Of a DNA stretch of 64,000 nucleotides, positions 18,643 to 26,937 are shown piece after piece. The stretch comes from Bdellovibrionia bacterium (GTDB lineage Bacteria; Bdellovibrionota; Bdellovibrionia; Bdellovibrionales; JAGQZY01), in the NCBI GenBank assembly GCA_030424715.1, contig JAUHWH010000001.1:496001-560000 (forward strand). The letters run 5' to 3'. Under the pieces are notes generated by a model, which worked only from the letters and a program-made list of their open reading frames with translations, was not told where the DNA came from and searched no databases. The position numbers were made by a program, and so were the translations under genes. How positions within the stretch are numbered: position 1 is the stretch's first letter; each line of letters opens with the position of its first letter.

Positions 18643-19956
18643 ATGAATCGAACGTTATCCATTAGAAACATCACCCTGCTTGCAGTTTTCACGGTGATCG
18701 TGGTGGCGAGTCCTTTGCTTTTCGCACAGGTGACGTCCCCGACCCTCATTCGTGTCGACCAAAGTCAGTTGCCTCTATATAATGAGTCCAATCAGAATAT
18801 TGTAAACACCCGACTTGCCGAAGGGTCGGTCATTCGCCTACCAAACCCCGTTTTAGAAAACATTGTGTACGACGAAAACGGTGAGGTTGCCATGGCCGAA
18901 ACTCTTTTGGTTTGGCACACCTTGGCCGCAGACAACAAAAAGCTTCTGCCTCGTATGGTTGGTGGAAAATTGGCATACCCCGTAAAAGTCTTGTTGGCTT
19001 CCGACTCTGGTTTTGATGTCGAATCCAGAGAAGCACTTGGGTATGTGACTTTGGGGCAGCTGACTAAACCAAATGCCTTCAACACTGTCCGCGCGGCGGC
19101 TGATGCTATTCCTATTGTTGTCCCAAAAAAAGATTCCGAAGCATCAGCCCTCCTCGATGAAGTGACACAAACAACTCTGGACGAAGCCATTACCGAACAG
19201 GCTGAAGAAGGGGTTGTCGATATTGAAACCACCAGTCCTGAAAGCTCATTGAGACCCGTCATCCGCCCCGAAACTATGGCGAGACCATTGACCGCCGCCC
19301 CCTCTGCCAACTCACAATTTGTTTGTGAAAACAATTACTCCAGAAACTATGCCCGTACCAATTGCTTCACCCAAAAGGGGATGACGTTAGTAGAAAAAGC
19401 CGAACATATCATGGGCGACCTTGAAGCCGTAAACCAACTCCGCGGCCCACGCTCACCGATCGACCCTCGTTTTAGTCTTTGTATCGCCAGAAGGGAATCC
19501 AATCTGGCTCCCAATGCAGACAGCGGCCGAGGAGACTGGGGCTTGTTTCAAATTCGCGACACCACAGGAGAAGACGTACTAAAAAACTATGGAATGGTCA
19601 CTCCGGGATTCCAGCAATATGATAAGAAAAACGAATACCGCGCTCTTAAGAGAGCCATGGTTAAAAGCCCTATGGCCCAAGCGGATCTCCACCAATCCGT
19701 GGTGATCGAAAAGGCTCGCATCATCGACTTTGTGAAGGGCACTAATATTAGACAGCGTCTCGGTAACGGTTCAATGCGGGTGCAGGACTACCAAATGCTT
19801 GCCGATTACTACAACGCTTCATCGGCAAGAAGAGCCTATTCTAGAGCCATTGCCTCTTGCTATCGAGCCATGCTCTCCGTTGCTGACGAATATGGCCGAA
19901 TTCGCAGTGGGCAAAAAGGCAATCTTAAAGCGGCACTAGACAAAGCCACTCACTAG
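18643..19956 (+). CDS. Exported lytic-transglycosylase-like (lysozyme-fold) protein
   Basis: 437 residues with a signal peptide (to about residue 29). A middle region of about 190 residues has no family I know, partly acidic and low in structure. From about residue 270 there is a lysozyme-like domain: RFSLCIARRESNLAPNADSGRGDWGLFQI, in which Glu285 fits the catalytic glutamate of soluble lytic transglycosylases (ES-x-P-x-A-xS-xG-x-GLFQI). It probably cleaves peptidoglycan glycan strands in the periplasm or outside. Cysteines at about 228, 241 and 280 may pair. ATG with AAGGA upstream. A small secreted protein follows 16 bases later. Confidence 0.82.
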   Translation: MNRTLSIRNITLLAVFTVIVVASPLLFAQVTSPTLIRVDQSQLPLYNESNQNIVNTRLAEGSVIRLPNPVLENIVYDENGEVAMAETLLVWHTLAADNKKLLPRMVGGKLAYPVKVLLASDSGFDVESREALGYVTLGQLTKPNAFNTVRAAADAIPIVVPKKDSEASALLDEVTQTTLDEAITEQAEEGVVDIETTSPESSLRPVIRPETMARPLTAAPSANSQFVCENNYSRNYARTNCFTQKGMTLVEKAEHIMGDLEAVNQLRGPRSPIDPRFSLCIARRESNLAPNADSGRGDWGLFQIRDTTGEDVLKNYGMVTPGFQQYDKKNEYRALKRAMVKSPMAQADLHQSVVIEKARIIDFVKGTNIRQRLGNGSMRVQDYQMLADYYNASSARRAYSRAIASCYRAMLSVADEYGRIRSGQKGNLKAALDKATH

Positions 19957-19972
19957 ATCAGGAGCTTCTATT

Positions 19973-20494
19973 ATGAAAGCACGTATATTATTCACACTCA
20001 TTTTTTGCATCTCGGCCCTGGCCAGCGCTCGTGGAGCCAGTTCTGAGGAAACGTCTCGTTGGATTTCTTGCTATAACTCCGACAGCAACCAGCTTGTTTT
20101 TCTTGAGCTTGGCACCAAGGTCTCTGTCGAAAAATGCTCAGGAGCAACAGTCTTTCAAGGAGCCATTGGTCATAAACTGATTGAAAATGTCAGTATCGAC
20201 AAAGAGCAATTCTCTGAAAACCGAGCCGGCACAAAAAAAACAATCTTACTGAATGATGGCCGACGGCTTCTCGTTTCGCAGTGGAGCCACCTCGGGAAAA
20301 GCAACCGCATCATCGTTCTCGAGCCCAGTCTTAAAAATAAAGTGGTCAAAAAACATTGTGTGATTGAAAACTGGGCCGATGCTTTCGCAGCTCGCTTCGA
20401 TAAGAAGTCGAACTCTTTAAAAATTCGTGTCACAACACCAAAGGACAAAGCGGCCTCTGCGTTCAAAAAACAGTGGAAAACTTGTGCTCTGTAG
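19973..20494 (+). CDS. Small secreted protein of unknown function
   Basis: 173 residues with a signal peptide ending near ASARGAS. The mature part is basic, has four cysteines (WISCYN, EKCSG, KHCVIE, KTCAL) that could form two disulfides, and is predicted mostly beta from its alternating pattern. No family recognised. It is co-transcribed with the transglycosylase-like gene (16-base gap, GGAG upstream), so it could be a partner or inhibitor of that enzyme; this is inference from position only. Confidence 0.72.
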   Translation: MKARILFTLIFCISALASARGASSEETSRWISCYNSDSNQLVFLELGTKVSVEKCSGATVFQGAIGHKLIENVSIDKEQFSENRAGTKKTILLNDGRRLLVSQWSHLGKSNRIIVLEPSLKNKVVKKHCVIENWADAFAARFDKKSNSLKIRVTTPKDKAASAFKKQWKTCAL

Positions 20495-20530
20495 GCCTCC
20501 TTTTTGGGCCGACTTATAAGAGGTTCCCAC

Positions 20531-20565
20531 GATTCTCGTTCCCTTTTCTTATGGTAACGAGAATC
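20531..20565. terminator. Hairpin between convergent genes
   Basis: GATTCTCGTT and AACGAGAATC form a perfect 10-bp stem around a 15-base loop that can extend by a few pairs. It lies in the 97-base gap where the secreted-protein gene and the hydrolase gene converge, so it probably ends transcripts from one or both sides. There is no clear U run directly after the stem. Confidence 0.55.
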
Positions 20566-20591
20566 TCGACCAACGAGCTTTAGTTCACGTT

Positions 20592-21467
20592 TTATTTCTT
20601 ATTTTGCTCTATAAAATTTTGAATTTTGAGGTTTACCATTTCCGGAAAGTCCAACTGAGTGCAGTGGGACCCATAGGGCACAGGATACAACTCACTGGTG
20701 GTGATGAGTTCATGCATCCGCTCTTGCTCCTCCATCGGAGTCAGTGCGTCCTTAGAACCGCAAATAATCAAAGTTGGAATTTTTATTTTACTAAGAATGC
20801 TTTCACCATCAAACGAGACCATATCCTCAAAAAATGTAAGGAACACCCGAAGATCAATCGCAGAGACTCCGCGGGCATAGATCTCGATATCTTTAAGCGC
20901 TGTCTTCGACAAGTTGAAACCGCCGGTTAGAGCGCTAAGAGGCACCAAAAGGGGATTCGTTACCCCTTTTTCCCATAGCATCGACACAAACCCTGGCGCT
21001 TGGTTGTAGATCTTTTTAGCTTGGTTAATCAGCTCAACGAGATCATCAGCGGCAATGAGGTGATTAAAGGGATTCCGGTACAGGCCATTCACAAAACTCA
21101 TGGTTCCAAACAGCCGAGGTTGGATGGAATACGCATGCAATAAGACCTGACACCCAAAACTATGGCCGACAAAATCTACCTTTTTAAGGTCATTCTGCTC
21201 ACAGAAGCTGATCAGATCTCTCGCCAATGAATCGATCAACAAGCTTTCTTTGTTGTCAGGAATGGGTGTTTTATGATGTCCACGATAGTCAAACATCGAA
21301 ACCTGCTTCATTTTTGCAAAGTACCGAATCTGGGGCGACCAATGATTGAAGAGGCAACCGATGCCATAACAAAAAATCATCGGTGCACCCTGGCCTCGAG
21401 ACTCGTAGTAAATAGAGGCGTCATCAAAGCTCTTAAAATATCCGGTTTTTTTAATTATTGAATCCAT
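20592..21467 (-). CDS. Alpha/beta-fold hydrolase
   Basis: 291 residues of the abhydrolase_1 family. The nucleophile elbow is VGHSFGC (serine in the middle), the oxyanion region precedes it at MIFCYGIGC, and the late acid and histidine are at CGSKDALTP and GSHCTQLDFPE. Likely an esterase or similar enzyme with unknown substrate; no signal peptide, so cytosolic. Its ATG lies inside the end of the FHA gene (17-base overlap); a second ATG 9 bases earlier is also possible. The tight overlap suggests co-translation with the FHA protein. Confidence 0.88.
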   Translation of the reverse strand: MDSIIKKTGYFKSFDDASIYYESRGQGAPMIFCYGIGCLFNHWSPQIRYFAKMKQVSMFDYRGHHKTPIPDNKESLLIDSLARDLISFCEQNDLKKVDFVGHSFGCQVLLHAYSIQPRLFGTMSFVNGLYRNPFNHLIAADDLVELINQAKKIYNQAPGFVSMLWEKGVTNPLLVPLSALTGGFNLSKTALKDIEIYARGVSAIDLRVFLTFFEDMVSFDGESILSKIKIPTLIICGSKDALTPMEEQERMHELITTSELYPVPYGSHCTQLDFPEMVNLKIQNFIEQNKK

Positions 21468-22140
21468 GACCCTCATTGATTTCAATGATAATTTTACTCT
21501 CACCAAAGGAGATCACATCACCAGGTACGAGCTGCTTTTCTTTAACACTCTCTTGGTTGATCTTCACCACGGCTTCATTTTCAGTATAAAAATAGGCATA
21601 TTTCCCTTTAAGGCGGATTTCGAAGGTTTCTTCTGGAGCTTCTTTGTCGAAAAGGCAAATATCGGCCGAGTTTTTCCCGGCGATGCGAGGACCATAAAAA
21701 ATATCCCAAAATTCTCCATATTGTAACCCCTGGATCACTTTTAAACGCACCTCCGGCCGCACCTCAGAGAGTAAACACTTAGAATTCTTTATTTTTTTAT
21801 AGCGAGACCCCAGCCAAGACTGGACTTTGTTGGAGAATTCGTAATCCCCCATCCCGGGCAGCCGACAGCGAAATTGAATGTTTCCAAGGCGAATCAAATC
21901 TCCGTCTTTGAGGGCGGATTTTTGCTCTCGCTGCCCGTTGATCCACACGCCGTTGCGAGAGCCATTATCAATAATGGACCAGCCCTCACTCTCGGAATAT
22001 TTGAAAAACGCGTGAATTGCCGATAGTTTAACATCTTCAAAGACCCGCTGAGCACCTTTGCGCCCGATGCTGGTCGCTTCATTGAGAGTTAGTTTTTCAC
22101 CCTTGTAGGGCCCATCGATAATATCTAGATAAAGGCGCAT
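21451..22140 (-). CDS. FHA-domain protein (two FHA-like domains)
   Basis: 229 residues. The first FHA domain (about 1-95) is complete: SIGRKG, the LSAIHAFF segment in place of the usual SRxH, DNGSRNGVWING and DGDLIRLG. FHA domains bind phosphothreonine peptides. A second, more degenerate FHA-like fold fills about 125-225 (GPRIAGKNSADICLFD, PGDVISFGESKIII). The canonical SRxH is altered in domain 1 (SAIH), so phosphopeptide binding there may be weakened. No kinase gene is seen in the window. Overlaps the hydrolase gene that follows. Confidence 0.88.
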   Translation of the reverse strand: MRLYLDIIDGPYKGEKLTLNEATSIGRKGAQRVFEDVKLSAIHAFFKYSESEGWSIIDNGSRNGVWINGQREQKSALKDGDLIRLGNIQFRCRLPGMGDYEFSNKVQSWLGSRYKKIKNSKCLLSEVRPEVRLKVIQGLQYGEFWDIFYGPRIAGKNSADICLFDKEAPEETFEIRLKGKYAYFYTENEAVVKINQESVKEKQLVPGDVISFGESKIIIEINEGHGFNN

Positions 22141-22205
22141 AGTCCATTTTTGGGGATTCCCCTTTGTAAATCAAGAGCTTAGCCCCCTTTAGTCTGGTTT
22201 TTCTC

Positions 22206-22234
22206 TTGTGGCCACTCGACCTATATGCTACACC
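22206..22234 (+). promoter_or_regulatory. Candidate rpsF promoter
   Basis: TTGTGG, 17-base spacer, TACACC. Both boxes are imperfect, but the spacing is ideal and a start near 22241 would give a leader of about 58 bases holding the stem-loop described next. Confidence 0.4.
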
Positions 22235-22254
22235 CTGCATACATTTTAAGCCTT

Positions 22255-22299
22255 ACTCACATACAAAAAGTGTGTGGGTTTATAACCGAAAGGAAAACC
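22255..22299 (+). promoter_or_regulatory. Structured rpsF leader, candidate S6(:S18) autoregulatory RNA
   Basis: A 10-bp stem (two G-U pairs) closes an AAAAA loop: 22255-22264 with 22270-22279. An alternative stem GGUUU/AAACC (22277-22281 with 22295-22299) encloses ACCGAAAGGA, which holds the ribosome site and an ACCG sequence. The two stems share bases 22277-22279, so they cannot form together. Known rpsF leaders bind the S6:S18 complex through a conserved CCG. The match here is suggestive, not proven. Confidence 0.45.
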
Positions 22300-22725
22300 A
22301 TGTTGGAACTCAGCCAAACCACCGTCACTCGTCCCTATGAAGCGATCGTCATGATGCACTCCGATTCTTCTGAACAGGATCAAAAAGACCTCTTTAGAAA
22401 GAATAAGGCCATTATCGAAAGTTTTTCAGGTGAACTCAACCATATCGACAGCTGGGGCAAACGGAAGTTAGCCAACCCAATCGAGAAAAACACGCGCGCG
22501 GTTTATTTCCATACCACTTTTACAGCCTCTCCCGATGCCATCCACGAGCTTGAGCGAACCATGAAGATTAACGACAAAGTGTTACGTGTTGTCCACACTC
22601 GTTTGTCTGACAAAATGAGTCTGCAAAAACATGTGGAAAGCTTTAAAGAGCGCCTTGCTGACACTCTTCAAAAAGAAAAAGAAAAAGAAGCCAAGTTTAA
22701 AGCTCGTAAAGCAGCACGAAAGTAA
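22300..22725 (+). CDS. rpsF: 30S ribosomal protein S6
   Basis: 141 residues with the S6 pattern: RPYEAIVMMHSDSSEQDQKD start, WGKRKLANPIEKNTRAVYFHTTF, and an ERTMKINDKVLRVVH helix. A basic, charged C-terminal tail (KEKEKEAKFKARKAARK) extends the family core. The ATG has AAGGA upstream. S6 binds S18 on the platform of the 30S subunit. The usual next gene, rpsR, is not here: the following gene starts directly after the stop. Confidence 0.96.
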   Translation: MLELSQTTVTRPYEAIVMMHSDSSEQDQKDLFRKNKAIIESFSGELNHIDSWGKRKLANPIEKNTRAVYFHTTFTASPDAIHELERTMKINDKVLRVVHTRLSDKMSLQKHVESFKERLADTLQKEKEKEAKFKARKAARK

Positions 22726-23622
22726 TTGGGCGTTGATTTGAAGCGAAACGACTGGAGTCGACTCGCGTTCACCTCGATGATGGGACTCGCGCTTTCTTAT
22801 GCCTTTGTTTTTTTGGCAGCGCTACCCATTCGTTACATGAGGCTAACGTTTGGTCGCAAAACATTTACCACTGTCTCTGTTCTTTCAGCAGGGGTCCTAT
22901 TCGCTACTGGTCTGTGGCAATGGGCTCTTGTATATAGTTCCATCTCACTATTGATTGGGCTCTATATCGAACTCGAAGATCGCCATTTTTCAATTTTCCA
23001 ATCCTCCAGTGTTTCTGTACTAGCAACCCTTGGCCTGATTGGCGCATCCTTGGTCAGTTACTCGCAACTCTCTGCCGTGTCTTTACAAAGACTTTTGGCT
23101 GACCGGGTGACTCCCCTTATGGAGCAATTGCAACAAGTGCCGAGATTTAAAGAGGCCTCGGTGGACAGCATTCTCTGGTTTCTGCCCTCAGGTATCATTG
23201 TAACGATGATGGTCGTTCTTTTTGTGTCACTCACTCTCAATCGAACGCCCACCACAAAAAAACAGCAGTTTGAAATGCGTATGTTCCGGTTGCCTGATTG
23301 GTTTATCTGGGTCTTTCTCGCGGCGTTAGGCGGCACCTTTATAAAAACGTCGGTACCCGCCGTGTCGATGGTTGGTCTTAATCTACTGACGGTTGTTCTT
23401 GCGGCCTACTTTTTTCAAGGGTTGGCGGTCTTTACTTATTTTCTTGATCGTTTGGCAATCTTCGGCTTTTGGCGATTGCTCGCTTATTTCATCGTATTTT
23501 TTCAAATGTTCTTATTTATCAGCGGCCTTGGGATTTTGGACTATTGGTTTGATTTCCGTCCACAGGGCTTAACAAATTCAAATAATAAAAAAATAAAAAA
23601 AATTAAGAGGAGTACAAAATGA
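22726..23622 (+). CDS. DUF2232-like multi-pass membrane protein
   Basis: 298 residues with about seven or eight hydrophobic segments and a basic tail (NNKKIKKIKRSTK). DUF2232 (YybS-like) proteins often lie between rpsF/rpsR and rplI in delta-proteobacteria-like genomes, which supports the call; function is unknown. The start used is TTG immediately after the rpsF stop, with GAAAG upstream; a TTG four codons later is possible. The last four bases overlap rplI (ATGA), so it is coupled to ribosomal protein expression. Confidence 0.7.
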   Translation: MGVDLKRNDWSRLAFTSMMGLALSYAFVFLAALPIRYMRLTFGRKTFTTVSVLSAGVLFATGLWQWALVYSSISLLIGLYIELEDRHFSIFQSSSVSVLATLGLIGASLVSYSQLSAVSLQRLLADRVTPLMEQLQQVPRFKEASVDSILWFLPSGIIVTMMVVLFVSLTLNRTPTTKKQQFEMRMFRLPDWFIWVFLAALGGTFIKTSVPAVSMVGLNLLTVVLAAYFFQGLAVFTYFLDRLAIFGFWRLLAYFIVFFQMFLFISGLGILDYWFDFRPQGLTNSNNKKIKKIKRSTK

Positions 23623-24077
23623 AGGTCATACTTAAACAAGACATTAAAGACTTAGGCAAAGTTGGCGAAATGGTTAACGTCGCCAATGGTTTCGCACGTA
23701 ACTTTTTATTCCCTAGAAAGTTAGCTGCAGAGGCCACAGAAAAAAGAGTTAAAGAATTCGAACACTGGAAGCGTGTTGCCGAATCTCGCCAGAAAAAGGC
23801 GGTCGCCGACCGCAAAGCCACCCTTGATAAAATAGCGGGTCTGCAGCTCGTGTTTCGACTCAATGCCGGAGATGAAGACAAGCTTTTTGGCTCGGTCACA
23901 AATAAAGACATCTCTGATGAGCTCGAGAAGCAGGGCCATATTGTGGACAAAAGAGATATCTCTCTCCCTGAACCCATTAAAATTTTAGGTCAGCATAAGG
24001 CCGTCATCAAAATGGGTGAAGGCCTTGAGCAAGAGGTTGTCGTCACTGTCGAAAGACTTAACGACGCATCTGAATAA
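23619..24077 (+). CDS. rplI: 50S ribosomal protein L9
   Basis: 152 residues: the N-terminal L9 domain MKVILKQDIKDLGKVGEMV and GFARNFLFPRKLA, a long connecting helix, and a C-terminal domain with LFGSVTNKDISDEL. L9 is a stalk protein of the 50S subunit. AAGAGGAG precedes the ATG, which overlaps the stop of the membrane-protein gene. The 3' end overlaps a facing small gene by 20 bases. Confidence 0.97.
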   Translation: MKVILKQDIKDLGKVGEMVNVANGFARNFLFPRKLAAEATEKRVKEFEHWKRVAESRQKKAVADRKATLDKIAGLQLVFRLNAGDEDKLFGSVTNKDISDELEKQGHIVDKRDISLPEPIKILGQHKAVIKMGEGLEQEVVVTVERLNDASE

Positions 24078-24270
24078 AGGGGTTCTCACCGGAGGCAACT
24101 TCGGTGAAAATCTTTTGCATGATTTCTACAAGAACTTCTCTGAAGTCCTCGAGATTAATATCTTGGGGGCTTTTCCCGGTCTCTTGGACCCACTCGCTCA
24201 AAATGGCTTTTACTTTTTCTGGCTCTAGCCCTGTTCCTTGGGCAACTTGCTTGATTAGAGTTTCTTCCAT
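24058..24270 (-). CDS. Small acidic protein, unknown function
   Basis: 70 residues, predicted nearly all helical: MEETLIKQVAQGTGLEPEKV, KAILSEWVQETGKSPQDI, FREVLVEIMQKIF. No family recognised. I accept it because the ribosome site is strong (GGGAGG six bases before ATG) and the composition is protein-like. Its 3' end overlaps rplI by 20 bases in the opposite direction, an unusual arrangement for a spurious frame with such a good start site. Confidence 0.65.
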   Translation of the reverse strand: MEETLIKQVAQGTGLEPEKVKAILSEWVQETGKSPQDINLEDFREVLVEIMQKIFTEVASGENPFIQMRR

Positions 24271-24342
24271 GAAACCCTCCCTTCTTGTGACCATTCAACC
24301 AGAGGCAATAATCTCTTGTGAAGAACTTCTAGAAAACTTGAC

Positions 24343-25368
24343 CTAAGGTCTAGAGGTCGAGGGCTTTCGCCCCAAAAGCCCCTTGCGAGGAGGGTTTTTG
24401 AAGATTCTTTTGAATTCTAAACTGGCTGCTGGAGAATAACTCTGCAAGTTTAAGGGTATCGCCTGATTGATCTCGTCGCCGAGAGCCTCGATAAGCGGCA
24501 GTATTTGCAGGCGCCCATTTGAAAAGGTATCAAACTTTTCTGAATTCAAACTTAACGGCTGTAAAACTTTCTGCTGTAAAAAATCGTCGATCCACAGATA
24601 CGAGTTTATAGACCGATAATCGAATTTTTCGATGACATTCATTTTAAGACCAAACCGGGCACCCAAAATACCCCAACACCCATTGGGCACGTCATCTCCA
24701 ATTTCGCACCAAACTTTTAGTCGCAGCCGGTTCTGCTTACCAAGCAAAGTATTAAAGTTTTCATTGTTTAATTCAACTTGTCGGCCCCAGTCCAAAGCCA
24801 TTTTCACACCCTCACGAAAGCCCGCTCGAAAAGCCTGTTTGTGGGTGCCCGTGACGACTGTTTCGGTCGCAAAGTTATCGACTAAACAATAATCAGCAAT
24901 GAAACAATAGTCGGTTTGATCGTCGTCTGAGAGGGCACTCTCGTGACTTCTCAACTCTTGAGCCAATCGCCTCGGCCAGAGCTTGAGGCCACCATTGCCA
25001 TAAGTCAGTCCATTGAGCCTATTCAGCGACGACCAGGACAAAACCCAATGATCTTCAACTTCAGAAAGATCCACCATCTGGTCCAATCTTTCTGGCAATA
25101 GTCGGTTGTCACCATCGATTAAAAAGAAGTACGAAGTCGACGCCCTTTTGGCACACACCTTGAGAGCTCTATCAAAACCAACCACGCCTTCCACCTTTTT
25201 CGCTTTAGGCAAAAGTTGCTTGATCTGCGTCCAATGATCCCATCGATTCGGTTCATCGTAGCAAACATAAAACACATCGAACTCATGCAGCAGTTTTGAC
25301 AATGAGACTCGAGGCGCCAGTTCCCGAAGACTTTGATTTTTAACAAACAAGCGGTGCAAGAGTGTCAT
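24343..25368 (-). CDS. Glycosyltransferase-like (GT-A fold) protein
   Basis: 341 residues. A GT-A-like N half runs to a DxD-type motif in FFLIDGDNRLLPERLD (about 80-95), followed by GLTYGNGGLKLWPRR, a sequence seen in some sugar-transferase-like families. The C half is of unknown type. There are no membrane segments, so it is probably cytosolic. Its ATG overlaps the stop of the preceding glycosyltransferase (ATGA). Sugar donor and acceptor are not predictable. It is the last of four glycosyltransferase genes in a minus-strand run that begins right after dnaB. Confidence 0.65.
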   Translation of the reverse strand: MTLLHRLFVKNQSLRELAPRVSLSKLLHEFDVFYVCYDEPNRWDHWTQIKQLLPKAKKVEGVVGFDRALKVCAKRASTSYFFLIDGDNRLLPERLDQMVDLSEVEDHWVLSWSSLNRLNGLTYGNGGLKLWPRRLAQELRSHESALSDDDQTDYCFIADYCLVDNFATETVVTGTHKQAFRAGFREGVKMALDWGRQVELNNENFNTLLGKQNRLRLKVWCEIGDDVPNGCWGILGARFGLKMNVIEKFDYRSINSYLWIDDFLQQKVLQPLSLNSEKFDTFSNGRLQILPLIEALGDEINQAIPLNLQSYSPAASLEFKRIFKNPPRKGLLGRKPSTSRP

Positions 25369-26129
25369 GATGAGAGCCTCGAGCGCTTAAACCGCCCCAC
25401 TGCATTGGCAATCCATCCCAGCATAAAAAACGCCATGATGGCGGGAAAAAATAGAATGGGTCCCGAAAAATACCCGCCGATTTCGGGTGATTGCGTGGAC
25501 CGAGACAATCGATAAAACCCTCGATTGAAGTTTTGTACCCAAGCGCGCTTAAAGAACCCAGGAACACTTAGGCGGTTTTTGTGAGTCACATAGAGATCAT
25601 CTATCAGAGCCACACCGCAGCCATGATGGTGGGCTCGATTTAAAAACTCTAGCTCTTCAGCCCCCCAGCCAATGGCTTCCGAAAAACCACCTAACCTTTC
25701 GTAGGTGGCTCGCTCTATCAATAAAGCTCCCCCCAGCAATCGGTCTGCCGCTCTTAGGTCCTTAGCTTTAGTCTTTCCCACACCTGAAAGAACCCAATGA
25801 TTCTGAACAAAATTATAGACATGACCCAAAAACTGGGAACCCGTGTTACGGTACAGCCCCCCCATGACCTTAATTTCTGAGGGACTGGTCGATACAATGT
25901 TGAGTAACCGAATAATATCGCGCTCGCTTAGCTCGCAATCACGATCTTTGAAAAATATCCAACGCCCTTTCGCAACGCGGGCACCGGCGTTTCTCATAGC
26001 AGAAGCATTCGCTCGGAACACTGGACCTATTTTCTCGACTCGTTCTGAATAGCGAAGCTGTGGAATGGCGCTTTCGGAGTGAGCCACAGTTTGCCTATGG
26101 TCACCGGTTTCAACTATGCTTAACAGCAC
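25365..26129 (-). CDS. Family 2 glycosyltransferase with C-terminal membrane segment
   Basis: About 254 residues. The GT2 core includes the donor-site stretch RNAGARVAKGRWIFFKDRDCEL, in which the DxD is KDRD-like, and the acceptor-side GGFSEAIGWGAEELEF, typical of GT2 enzymes. The N-terminal strand is short compared with the family. A hydrophobic segment near the end (FFPAIMAFFMLGWIANAVG) anchors it to the inner membrane. The GTG start used has AGGAG five bases upstream; an earlier GTG is two codons away. It overlaps the previous gene by 20 bases. Confidence 0.82.
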   Translation of the reverse strand: MLLSIVETGDHRQTVAHSESAIPQLRYSERVEKIGPVFRANASAMRNAGARVAKGRWIFFKDRDCELSERDIIRLLNIVSTSPSEIKVMGGLYRNTGSQFLGHVYNFVQNHWVLSGVGKTKAKDLRAADRLLGGALLIERATYERLGGFSEAIGWGAEELEFLNRAHHHGCGVALIDDLYVTHKNRLSVPGFFKRAWVQNFNRGFYRLSRSTQSPEIGGYFSGPILFFPAIMAFFMLGWIANAVGRFKRSRLSS

Positions 26130-26835
26130 CGTCACTCCTAAATTTCATCGCGAGTAGCACCTTAAGAAAGGAAATGCCATCAAACAAAACCGACAACTTC
26201 GAAGAGCCGATACGTCGATCATACTGAATGGAAAGTGGTTTGATATTGGTTTTTTTCTTAATCATTTTCAAAGTCAGCTGAATTGAAAAATTAAGTCCTT
26301 GTTCAGAGATTGAAATGACATCCGCTAGATGGCGGCGGTGGAAAAAGCGATAGCCACTACAAACGTCGTCCAGGCTTGAACCAAAAAACAGCTTTGCCAA
26401 AACGACATAAACCCAATTACCAAACCCCCGAGTCACGCTCATACCATTTTCAGAGAACCGCCTCTGCCCCATGATAAAGTCCGACTCGCCCTTATTAATC
26501 TCTTCTATAAAAAGCGTGATGTCCTCGGGACGATAACTGTTATCGATATCAAAAAAGCCAATCCACTCTCCCTTCGTGGCTCGGAAACCAGCTTTTAAGG
26601 CTTTGCCGTATCCTCTTTCGCCCCCACCGGTTTTAACGATCTTTAACCCAGTAAAACCCTCTAGCTTTCGAAGCGAGCCGTCGGTGGATTGGTCATCAAC
26701 AACGATCAGTTCGTACTCTTTGATGGTCCGCTGTTTCTTGAGTCCATCGAGACAGTTTAAAGTTCTGGAGATAACCGTTGGAATGGCATCTTGCTCGTTA
26801 TAGCAAGGCATGACAATCGAAAGCAGATCCACCAT
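26110..26835 (-). CDS. Family 2 glycosyltransferase (dolichyl-phosphate-mannose-synthase-like)
   Basis: 241 residues. LLSIVMPCYNEQDAIPTVI opens the GT2 fold; YELIVVDDQSTDGS and the metal-binding GFFDIDNSYRPEDI follow, with GYRFFHRRHL further on. The order and GRRxSxx-type C-terminal QYDRRIGSSKL resemble polyprenyl-phosphate sugar transferases. It probably moves a sugar from a nucleotide donor to a lipid carrier or polymer at the membrane. ATG with GGAGAGG upstream. Envelope glycan assembly is an inference from family and neighbours. Confidence 0.86.
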   Translation of the reverse strand: MVDLLSIVMPCYNEQDAIPTVISRTLNCLDGLKKQRTIKEYELIVVDDQSTDGSLRKLEGFTGLKIVKTGGGERGYGKALKAGFRATKGEWIGFFDIDNSYRPEDITLFIEEINKGESDFIMGQRRFSENGMSVTRGFGNWVYVVLAKLFFGSSLDDVCSGYRFFHRRHLADVISISEQGLNFSIQLTLKMIKKKTNIKPLSIQYDRRIGSSKLSVLFDGISFLKVLLAMKFRSDGAVKHS

Positions 26836-26937
26836 TCCTCTCCGTTGTAAGTTTATTATCGAAGCCGTCATCATAGAAAAATCTAATGCTCAAAGCAACG
26901 GAAAAGGCCTCTGGGAGCCCTTCTGAATAGAGAGAAC

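Noticed and set aside
18792-19334. A 180-codon antisense frame within the transglycosylase-like gene
   Set aside because: It mirrors codon bias of the plus-strand gene, has no ribosome site and low-complexity Ser/Thr content.
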